A stretch of DNA of 64,000 nucleotides from NCBI GenBank assembly GCA_032622095.1, contig CP136064.1, forward strand, positions 197,499,948-197,563,947, written 5' to 3'. This document shows positions 54,221-64,000 of this stretch, piece after piece. Position numbers and translations under genes: made by a program. The DNA is from Siphonodentalium dalli. Taxonomy: Eukaryota; Mollusca; Scaphopoda; Gadilida; Siphonodentaliidae. Every line of letters begins with the position of its first letter. Position 1 is the first letter of the stretch. The notes beneath the pieces are model-generated. The model saw only the letters and a program-made list of their open reading frames with translations, was not told the DNA's origin and did not search any database.

Positions 54221-55292
54221 AATGCATATGACAGATTTATTTGTTCTCAAGCCATCAGAGAATTGCACATAAAAGTAAAAAAAACAATACATTTTACATT
54301 ATCGGTCAACAATGTGAGAAGGAACAACATACATGTACACATTTAAGATATATAATTATATGGGAAAACATGATTCTGAATTCTTTACAAACACATTGTA
54401 TGAATCTACACAATTTCCTTGTAATTACCATTTTTGTATTCGAAAGTAAAATTCCGAGTTTATAATTGCATGCTGGGGCTTCGGTGATATGATCGATGTG
54501 TCAGCATGTTTCTATCTTCGTCAAAATATGGGCAATGGAATCGCAATTCACAACAGGGATAAACATAAAACATAAAATGAAGCCCATGGTAGAACATTGA
54601 ATTAACAAGATGCTGTATGGTGGCATTGTAAGATATATCACACATAGCATATGTTTATTTTGTCCATAGTATGCACCAGGCTGGAAAATGCATTTGTTTT
54701 AACAATAATTGGGAATTTCACATTATATGCATGATTAACACAACTAACTGATTAACTACAAACTATATATGATATAGATTCCAACACGTAACTAGTAATC
54801 AGCAGAAAACCGACTCGCCACTTCGAATTGGCTACAAACCTTCGAATCGGACATCGTAAGCGGAAACATGCAGATTGTAATCGATGGCGTGTTATAGGGG
54901 TTAACTGAGAAGTGAAAGCGATGTCATCCGAGCCATGCTTTCCGTGGAGGTATGTCGATACAGATGCACATTAGGCGAGAATTTCATTCAGATAGCTCAA
55001 CAAAAAACAAATTGATTTATAGAGAAAGATGTTGTGAACATAGGTTCTTGTGATACGGCCCTGGTCTTTAAAAAGACAATGACTCTATTCAACCACCATA
55101 TGTTTGCCAATCGATTAAGTAGTTAAATAGCTGTCCAATAGAGTGGCTAATGGTATGCAGAGCATTGTCTATAGTTCACGGTGGCACCAGAATGAGCTTT
55201 TATATATACACCTAAGCTGGCAACGCGGTGGGGGGGGGGGGGGGGCGCATGGGAGGATGTCATCCTCTCCCTCACTGAATCCTGAATACCAG

Positions 55293-55854
55293 TTAAAGAT
55301 ACCGGCGGCGTTGGCGGTGGGTATGCTGTTAAAATATTCAGCTCCGTCAAAAATAAAAACCGCCATAATCAGAAAGAACAGTAAAATATAGACAGACCTT
55401 GTTCTTATACCAATCAGAAATATGAAATAAACGGTATGTTATTGTCAAATGTTTGTCCTTTGTTATGTAAACAAAAGCAAAAAAAAGTTACAGAACCTGG
55501 CTTTTGTTTAGATCCGGATATGGTAAACATAAAGAGCGTTATTTGTTTCTGTTTTCCTGATATGGGAATAATAAAGAGCGTTTATATCATTTTGTGTGAT
55601 TAACCAATAGAATTTCGCTGTGTTATGAAAACAGAAGTCAAACTTCTGTAACTTATGTAAACAGAAGTCAAACTTCCGTAACACGAGAAGGTTCTTGTTA
55701 CGTACACATCGTACGTCTTGACGACAATATACTATTTACGCGCTGATTATGTTTGGCATATGAACAAAACTATATATTTTTTAATATTCCTTCCGTTGAT
55801 GGCGATTTGAACAAATATGAATATTTCTGCAACGAACGCCGCCCTTGACTTTAA
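55293..55854 (+). mobile_element. TTAA MITE family A, copy 7
   Basis: TTAAAGATACCGGCGGCG to GACTTTAA. Flanks are CCTGAATACCAG on the left and CAGAGGGTGG on the right, which join through TTAA to make the minisatellite unit seen at 19500. Contains a short internal duplication of AACAGAAGTCAAACTTC. Confidence 0.9.
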
Positions 55855-56047
55855 CAGAGGGTGGTGAATACCAATTAACATAGGGCGTGAATACTGAATA
55901 CCAGAATAAGAAAATATGTGTGCAGGACATATATTTCACTGAAACTTCAGTATCTTCATCACTTTTCTGAATAGTAATCTGCCAAATGTAGCATATTAAG
56001 AGATAAGACATGATAGCTATATATTACTCTATGTTCCGGCAAGGGGT

Positions 56048-56498
56048 GACCGGATGCGCTTAAACACCTCTAAATTCGGTGGGGGGGGGGGGGTAAAAAT
56101 ATTTGATTCGAGTCGAGGAACCCACTAATCAAGGCTCAGAGTGGTCAGATATCGATTTTTGAAATCTGTTATTTCTCGAGATATGTACTTTTTTCCGCCT
56201 GGCAAATATTCGTCTAACCGACCAAATTGCGGATGAAGATGGATAACTCTAAACTCAAATGGTAGTACTGCCAAATTTCGTGATGGATAATCAAGTGATA
56301 ATACGGCCATATTTCGTTGAACAACATGTTGATAAATAACACGTTTTGGGAAATTTTATACTATAGTTGACAGTGGTTAGCATTATTTTTTACAATTAAT
56401 CGATTCTCATAACTAAAGCGTATTTTGAAGAAATGTTGTTGTCGTTGTTGTTGTAACTTAATGATATCGGGACCGTCGATCGGATTGAGAACCATTAA
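56048..56498. mobile_element. Family C MITE, degenerate copy 3
   Basis: GTAAAAATATTTGATTCGAG and GATCGGATTGAGAACC ends; a G run (56081) replaces part of the left arm. From 56499 to 58414 no gene was seen, apart from isolated AATAAAGAGCGTT motifs at 56818-56876. Confidence 0.65.
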
Positions 56499-58414
56499 CA
56501 GAACGAGACATAAAAAGTGATTTAAAAAGAGTTAAAAAGGGCCCAGTCTAGTCCTCAAATATCAAAATGCGTCGCCACCAAAGCCTTTTATTTGAACACA
56601 GAATAGCATTTAAGAGGGGTGTAAATCCTGAATACCGGTCAATAGCCTGATACAAACGTTCCTGTTTTGTATATATTGTTGTGTGACTTCCCATATGCCA
56701 TGATCTGATTTGACCAGTTGAATACCCGTAGAGGCATGAAGCCTGAAACTATGCTAGCATTTGCCATACCCCGGTCCGGTTCAGTAGAAGCCATACAGTT
56801 TAGAAATGTTTCCTCCAATAAAGAGCGTTACTCGTTAATCTATTCCTGATATGACACAAATAAAGAGCGTTTAATTGATCACGATTTGAAACTGATGATC
56901 ATTATGACTTTCGCGAGTATTTTCAGATTCTATAAAGCCTTATATCGGTATTTCAAATTTAACATAGCAAATGCTCGTCTTCATCTCGTTCTATATGATT
57001 TAATGAGGTCGCTAAAGACATGGAATACTAGGACCTGTTTTTCTAAATCATATGACTTCTCGGCCTATTTTGACCCCCGGAATCGGAATGCGACCCAAGC
57101 AAGCATTATTATGTATAATGTGGTATCCAAAGCGCACTGCGACTTCATTTAAATCATTCTTTTTTTTTATATTGAAAATTCCCGTTTTAAATAAGTTTGT
57201 TTAAGTGCGAGGTCGAGACGACCCTTTCATACGGTGCGGGATTCGTCCCGTTCAAAGAGACACCACGGGTAAGTTGATGAAAAATTGATCGCATTGCATA
57301 TATACGGTGTATTGTCAGTTTGATGAGGTCTCTCGACTGTTGTTCCGGCATCGTGATCAAGTCGATTGTCGATCCGCCATCGTGATCAAAAGATTTACGC
57401 CATCGTATCCCATTAATAAAAGATCATGAACAAAAAACGACGCCATGATCGTCTAGCCAATATATCGATTAGAGACTGAAAGGCGAGGAAATTATATGTG
57501 TTTACATATTCCAAACAGACACACAATCTTCAAATTAAGCCCAGTAGGCCTACTATTAATGTTAGTAATCGTATATATAATCACTCGCTATATATTGTAA
57601 AATTATAAAAGGCTACTCGGAATGTGCTGGCAACTAAACCAGGCAATTTCTCGCTTTTGTCACATTTTGGGTCGATATGAATATACCTGCATATACTTGA
57701 GAAAGATACCCCATGGCCATATGTGCCATATAGCAGGACATAATTAGTTGGCACACATGAACCCTATACCCTTAATAGGAGGAGTTTTAGTACGATTTCT
57801 TTATTATTTCTCGGTTTCTGTCGGAAAAAAATTATACTAATTTACTCTGACAAAGAACACCCATGCGTTCATTACACAAAATCGTTAGATAGTGAAAGAG
57901 CGTTTACGAGCCTTCTATATTCGATGCATTATTTGTCAATGCTTGATTGGTTTTCGCTGTGCATATGCCATAAGAATTTTTCTGATTACAATTACTTTTC
58001 AGTTCAGATAAGCGGAAAATTGGCGTAGGAAATTCTGACTAACTTCGTTTATAAATATTTTATTGTGGACTGTACACTGACATGGCATCGGGTCCACAAA
58101 CAGAAAATAAACAGAACGTGACAATCGCAAAGTGCAACACCGACACTCGGGGGATACATATGATACATGCATGTCTGTGCAATCTACATAAGGGTAGTGT
58201 TTTTATCAGTAAACGGTGGACTGATAGAAAGATCTGAAATCAGACCCATGTGAGATGCTTTCAGTCAATCGTGATCTCATATTGAATCTAGCATTTAAAA
58301 TAGTGACGGACTAATAAGTACTATCTTACAAATGTCTGTATGTTATTTCTCAGTGTACGATAACAAAACAGAAAAAATTCAATGGTTATGTTATCATACA
58401 ATTCATGCAACCCT

Positions 58415-58871
58415 TTAACCCTTTACCCAACAGAACGGCCATGTGGCAATGCATTCTCTTATATATGCGAGTCGACCATTGGTCGCCTCGCATATATAAG
58501 AGAATGCATTGGCTTAATACATATTATAAATGATAAAATTGTCAAAGAATGTAGAAAAATATTATAAAAATTGTTAAAAAATGTAAGAAAACATTATAAA
58601 ATTGTGTTTAAGAATGTAAGAAAAAATGGTAAAAAGTGCTAAAAAAAAGGCCAATGCATTCTCTTATATATGCGAGGCGACCTATGGTCGACTCGCATAT
58701 ATAAGAGAATGCATTGGCACAGGGCATAACTATAACCATCACAATGTGGTCAATGAACCGGTTCCAATGATATCCATATTTGTATATTGTTATTGAGACA
58801 GACCGAAGATATTTTAGGCTGTGGAAGCTTTATTTCGGCGTTTTTGGTCGTTTTGTTGGGTAAAGGGTTAA
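58415..58871. mobile_element. Double-hairpin MITE, full copy 2
   Basis: TTAACCCTTTACCCAACAGA to TTTGTTGGGTAAAGGGTTAA; 69-bp palindromes at 58445-58513 and 58650-58718. Almost the same as 27241-27630, with a longer spacer of repeated TTGTTAAAGAATGTA-like words. Nothing recognised in 58872-59795. Confidence 0.9.
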
Positions 58872-59795
58872 ATAGTGCTTCTCTCTATTCTCTAAAAAGA
58901 GGCAAATAAAACTAGTGTCAAATTGTGAGGAGCATCTTCAATAAAACGTGTCCAACCCGACCATGATGGCTTTCGGGGAAGGGTGAGAAAACGAACAAGA
59001 TTAAATACGAATATATTAATTATATTCTAAGTCAAACGAACAGTATATACATGTAGCACAGTTAAATATCACAAATTACACAAGAACAGACAAAAGATAG
59101 CACATATACAACCGAGCACTGACATGATTTTTTAAATATTCAATACAATAAACTACAAATGAACACAGATAATGGAACACATACAACTACATTAGCCCAA
59201 TGTCGGTCATGTTTCAGATTTGAAAATTAATATGTTATGTGTTCATGTTTTCGCGATAAAGCCGATCTTTAGCCAATCTGAACCATTAGGTATAATTATT
59301 TTCTCGAAAGGAATTCCTTAGTCAGACATATTTAGCCTATACTTTGCATGCGCTATAAAGTCAATTAACAGATATCGCAGATCACAAACAGTAAATTAAT
59401 GACTAATATATGAACATGTTCAAATGAACTTCATTCAGATTGATGATATTCTGTTTAAATAGAAAGGTTTTCAATTACAGATAAATGTTAAGACGCAATA
59501 GTGGCGGCATGCGTAAAACATGCATGTTAGCTTGAAGAGCCACTGGTCAGGAAGATCGTTATTTCATAACTTATAACTTTTAAAGAATATGGCACACATA
59601 TCACCAACATATTATTTTTGATTCGAATAAGATCACTAAAATGAACCAAACATTGGTACTATATGCAAGCAGTAAATAGTGCGGATTTTGGCAGGTCGGG
59701 GAGCCAACATACTCCGTTAAAGAGCTATACGTTTTATATATCTCCGGTATATAGGAAAGTACACACGAAATGAGTGTACTATTTCGACCTGATGT

Positions 59796-60094
59796 CTACC
59801 ATCTCTCTTCGGTGATGTCGTCTGTCATGTCGGCGTGCAGGGGCGCATGGTCGACGGTGAGCAGAGGTTTGGGCGCGACGAAGAAGACTGGGCGGCTGGA
59901 CGACAAGAGACTGGCTGTCAGCATGCTCTTCGTGACGTCATCGATCAGCTTGTTCTGCAGGAACAGGGTGACGTCATTGTCGAAGAAGGACTTGATGCAA
60001 TCCACAAGGTCATCTTTAGTTTGTGGTTGTTGTCTGGTAACACAGGTTTTCAACTGCTTCCAAAGCTTTCGCGTCGGGTTGAGATGTCCACTTT
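59796..60094 (-). CDS. Transposase-like gene exon 2
   Basis: Begins with the SGHLNPTRKLW block, then KQLKTCV and QPQTKDDLVDCIKSFF, the C-terminal helices of Tc1-family proteins. It continues for about 60 residues with weaker similarity to the stop. The intron before it is 1106 bases. Confidence 0.72.
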
Positions 60095-61822
60095 CTGCAA
60101 TGAAATAATAAAACGATGTGTAGCATAATGTCAAATTGTAGATAGCCATACATGTAGTTGGGTGACCACATGGGCATTGACTTGCGAAAGATTCAAGTGT
60201 TTTTCGTCCTATCGAAGCAGTTGTTCCAGCTATTAGATTTGACACATTGACCAAAATGTGTGCAATAAAATCAAATTTATACCAAGAAGCAATAAAATCC
60301 CGAAGTCCTAAAATCGGGAGCCAATATTTCGCAAAGCTTACTATTTGTCACATAACAATTACCACTGCATAATAAGCACACACTTCCGAAACAGATCTTA
60401 AAAGAAACATTAAGAAAATTGTGCTTATATTATGGTTTAGATGTAGTGGGTGAATTAAATTTTGAGATGATATGCACCGCCATAATGTATATTAAGGATT
60501 TACAATTATATTACTGTTAAATATTTTCGATGACAGTTTGGAATACAATAGTTAGTTTCTCTCAAGTTTTATCTGCCACTGACAATATTATGTAAGTAAC
60601 GCAAGTTTTGATTAATATTTATACATTACTATATGTTACTGGGGTTCAGAACAAATGGAAACACCTTGCTATCAATGTGCTGCTACTGGAACAGTTAATA
60701 TGACAAAGCTACACTAAACTTTCAAATCTCAAATTAAGCATAGCAATATGTTTCAACAATTCCGGGTATCAAAATGGGTCGATAAATACATGAACATGTT
60801 TATGCATGCGTTTGAACGACATAATAGAACGAAAAAGATGGACTATTTTGTTATTTTTGTCACATTTTGTATATACGTTAACCGATAATTTTGTTACCAT
60901 GTACAACTCTTCATACATTGGAGGAAATAAAGGTAAGAAGGGAATTGTCGCAATAAAGATTACAGCGATCCTTACAATTAAGAGCACCATCTGACATTTT
61001 TCTACTCATATGGTAACAATAAAGAGCGTTCGCTCCTTTATTGGCGATTAGTTGAATAACTTAATAAATTGTTCTTACTTCATGTGCACTACTGTGTATT
61101 GATCGCCTCATTTTGGATACCCGACACGTGACAATAGCAAGCTGTGTTATGCTTTATTTGAGGTCTTGAATATTTAGTATTTAATATTTTAATCTCTTAC
61201 CTGCGGGCCACTGCCAACAGTTGATACCATTGTCGAGCATAAAGTGTGATGCGGCTTTAGACCGAGAAACCGCGTCGTTGTTGTGGACGAAGCGATGCGT
61301 CGAATCGGGAGATCTCGAGCGGACAGTTGGAAGAACGTGGCGCTGGAGCATGCTCTCGACGTAGAAACTCTGATGTAAGCTACCCTCGAAGATGATGTAC
61401 TGCATGTCGCCCTGGCGAGAGATTGTACCCCATACGTGAACTACCACTGGTGCGGGGGTATCAGACTCAGGAATTTGTTGGTCGCCGTTTGAAGAGGTTG
61501 GTATACGGATGGAACACCTGCCTGTGAAAATACAATCGGCGAGTCTATCGTTGTTGGAGACTACTTCAGAACACATGGCGATGAGAGCGGCTTTGTTGGT
61601 TTCATCGACACATTGGGCTGGTGATGATTCGAGACCGTAGGCTGCCAGCTCTGGATTGAAGTAACCACTGTGGTATTGTTTGATGTATCGACGAACCTGT
61701 GCCATGGTCACGACGTCGGCATCGGCGTTGATATGGTTACATATGGCACGTGTTGACCATCCGGATTGGAACTTAGCGACGATTTCGAGTTTCTGAACAA
61801 GCGAAAGTTGCCTGGGAGCCAT
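59796..61822 (-). CDS. Two-exon Tc1/mariner-type transposase homologue lacking the catalytic triad
   Basis: Join 61822-61201 and 60094-59796 on the minus strand: 921 nt, 306 aa plus stop. The donor is CAG/GTAAGAG and the acceptor TTTCATTGCAG. Joining in phase 1 gives WPAESGHLNP, the known Tc1-family block before the last catalytic residue. Residues 1-55 look like the helix-turn-helix DNA-binding region. VHVWGTISRQG (128-138), IIFEG and FYVE are typical of the DDE domain. The acidic triad is gone: family IFTDES is IFTGRC (G101), QDND is HNND (N181), and NPIENLW is NPTRKLW (R216). Spacing is still that of DD34E. The start at MAPRQLS matches family starts; a longer frame begins at 61942. Cutting activity is not expected, but the intact frame and intron suggest either a host gene that binds DNA or a fairly recent relic. 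No terminal inverted repeats were identified around it. Confidence 0.75.
61201..61822 (-). CDS. Transposase-like gene exon 1
   Basis: 207 codons plus one base: the DNA-binding region and most of the DDE fold through WPA. Ends at a consensus donor. Codon 1 is the MAPRQLSLVQ methionine; an in-frame ATG 120 bases upstream would add 40 hydrophobic/basic residues that do not resemble the family. Confidence 0.75.
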
Positions 61823-62272
61823 CACAAACGAGCAAGCAAGCACAAACAAAGCTTTGTTATTATCACAGTACCAAAAACTCAGACGAGAATAGATTATGAA
61901 AATTATTTGGAAAATTTGACCTTTATAGATAGACCTATACAATGGGATAACTGGTAGTCAGGTATGATGAACCAATGGATGCTGACGTCTAATCCGAGGA
62001 AGACACTGAGGATTATAATTAGTCCTGATTAATTTATCACCCTGGTTGAGATTCCATAATCCCCCTATATATTGGATACTATTCAGGATTATGTACTTAA
62101 TCCGCACATGTTATGATAACATTTATGATTCAACACTAATCCCTGTTTTGACATTAGAATCGACTCTAATTTATCGCACGTCCATCAGTAACATCTCAAA
62201 TGTATCTGTTCCATAATTTATTATGATGCCGTAAAACAAAAGGTTGTAAGATCGATCCCTTGCCAACACACA

Positions 62273-63144
62273 GGTGTTATTGCGCTACCACGCATCACCA
62301 AAATATACTGTCCGAAAACATACGAAGACACCCGGGCTCCCCGGGCTCTCTTAGCCAATATCGGCATTTGCGGAGTTAATAACACCGGCCGGAGACGAGC
62401 GATCGAGTAAAATTTTCTAGATAACCTTTCGTGGGGTATGTCGCTACGTTATAACGTCGAGAAATACTGTCCACGGGCCTATGGGGGCGCCCGGGCGGTC
62501 CCGGGCTCTTTTTGTTTATATGGTATTTTACCGGATTTTGAGAGGTTAATAACATCGGCCGTGGACGCGTCAACAAGTCAATATTTGGAAGTCAGACTCA
62601 GGTGGTATTGCTCTACCACGCATCGCCAAAATATACTGTCCGAAAACACACGAAGACACCGGGCTCCCCGGGCTACCCAATATCGGCATTTGCTGGGTTA
62701 ATAACACCGGCCGGAGACGAGCGAGCTTGTTAAATTTCTAGGTTGACCTCGTGGGGTATGCCGCTATGATATAACGTCGATATATAGTGTCCACGGGTCC
62801 ATGGGGGCGCCCGGGCGGTCCCGGGCTCTTTTTGTTTATATGGTATTTTACCGGATGTTGAGGGGTTAATAACAACGAGTCAATATTTGGAAGTCACAAT
62901 CAGGTGGTATTGCACCACAATGTATCACCAAAATATGCTGTCCGAAAACACACGAAGACACCCGGGATTAACCGGGCTCTCTTAGCCAATATCGGCATTT
63001 TCGGGGTTAATAACACCGGCCGGAGACGAGCGAGCGAGTAAAATCTTCTAGGTTGCCCTCAGGTGGCATGTCGCTACCTTATAACGTCGATATATAGTGT
63101 CCACGGGCTCGCGGGGACGCCCGGGCGGTCCCGGGCGGTAATTA
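62273..63144. repeat. GC-rich modular repeat, right block, about 3 units
   Basis: Units of 300-330 bases start near 62273, 62601 and 62903, each with AAAATATACTGTCCGAAAAC, CACCGGCCGGAGACGAGCG and GGGGGCGCCCGGGCGGTCCC. The block ends GGCGGTAATTAGTCACACC, the inverse of the start of 3815-4330. From 63145 to 64000 nothing was recognised. Confidence 0.88.
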
Positions 63145-64000
63145 GTCACACCCGTCTGAACTGTTAAAATTATTGATGCATTTGTATTACTTCTTTATGC
63201 TTTCTCGTGGAATAGACAGTCCGTGTATTATTATAGTAAGAATTGATTCACTGTTCTATGGATATATCTGCCCTTGTCTTTTAAATTACATGTGTGTACC
63301 AGAGATATCGGTATATATATCCGTCGAGACATGAATATATTGGACGATATTTGGAAATGTTTAACTAATGTTCCCGTGGGGCTTTCTTCATCAGTTAATA
63401 TAACATTACCTGATAACAAAACGAATTATACAGTGACTGCTGGCACAAAAAATTAGCACACAGTCAGACTGTAGTCTTATAAATCATGATTACATTAACA
63501 ATTGTATAAATTTGTATAAATTATCGTATTAATAACAGTCGGTCTCACAATGTGGTCACCGCTATAAAATGTTTGTCACTTAATGTATGCCTCACGACAA
63601 AGCTACACAACCCATTATTAGTTTATCATACAGCATAGATCATATAGAAATTGAGTATTTTTGTTATTTGGGTGTCAGAATATAAATATTTTTTTCAATG
63701 CTTTGACAATTTCAAACGCTTACTGACAAGTATTCATTTAACTTTGGTATGTTATTGAACTAATATCACTATAATAGTAATGTCTACATAAAAACGACTC
63801 CGACACGCAGAACTCTGTATACCATGCACCGGAGAACCACCTTGATACTGTATTTCACTCAAATAATACAATCACATGTGTAACAGGAACTATGGAAACA
63901 TCACTGATTTTTTCCAGCCAGAATGTCTAAATAAATTAATGGGAATCCATATGGTATTTCTGTGCTTGTCGTCATAATTACGATCACAATTCCAACGTCG

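Noticed and set aside
54092-54346. Open frames rich in Thr/His/Pro or Val/Cys/Gly
   Set aside because: Translations of the GT/G-rich low-complexity tract with no other support.
59770-60128. Plus-strand frames of about 100 codons
   Set aside because: They lie antisense to transposase exon 2, which has family motifs and a matching splice join.

Overview
The window reads as a stretch of an animal nuclear genome: AT-rich, with widely spaced small exons bounded by GT/AG splice signals, long introns, and very dense transposon-derived DNA. Secreted chitin-binding (CBM14/peritrophin-A) proteins, Tx1/L1-like and CR1/Jockey-like LINEs, Helitron-type elements and TTAA-flanked MITEs together suggest an invertebrate. 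My guess is a mollusc, possibly a gastropod. That is inference from gene style and repeat content, not a species identification.

Genes. Two tandem plus-strand genes encode small secreted proteins with two CBM14 domains each. Gene 1 joins exons 1486-1561, 7018-7171, 15108-15253 and 24655-24755 (158 aa). Gene 2 starts at 28341 behind a clear TATA+Inr promoter and joins 28341-28374, 34014-34185, 36389-36555 and one of two possible last exons, 46375-46637 (211 aa, Q/N-rich tail) or 50876-51156 (217 aa, basic tail). Both genes have the same intron phases (1, 2, 1) and split the second chitin-binding domain at the same Cys-Pro-Gly, so they are clearly duplicates. At 59796-61822 on the minus strand lies a two-exon, 306-aa Tc1/mariner-family open reading frame. 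All three catalytic acidic positions are substituted, yet the frame and splice sites are intact, so it is a candidate domesticated transposase.

Repeats fill most introns and spacers. 1-1700: SINE-like head, a MITE and gene 1 exon 1. 3.3-9.8 kb: TTAA MITEs, GC-rich modules, a broken LINE and a Helitron. 9.84-15.0 kb: a Tx1/L1-like LINE bracketed by a 13-bp target-site duplication. 15.7-24 kb: MITEs, a 32-bp minisatellite, two Helitrons, a tRNA-like SINE and a long-TIR element. 26.5-37 kb: foldback and MITE elements within and around gene 2. 37.5-39 kb: an element whose arms are inverted minisatellites. 44-58.9 kb: nested MITEs, a degenerate 150-bp tandem repeat and double-hairpin elements. 62.3-63.1 kb: a three-unit GC-rich array related in inverse orientation to 3.8-4.3 kb.

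The chitin-binding proteins would be secreted and bind chitin in an extracellular matrix (shell, radula, cuticle or gut lining; the tissue cannot be told from sequence). No prokaryotic features, CRISPR, rRNA or convincing functional tRNA were found.
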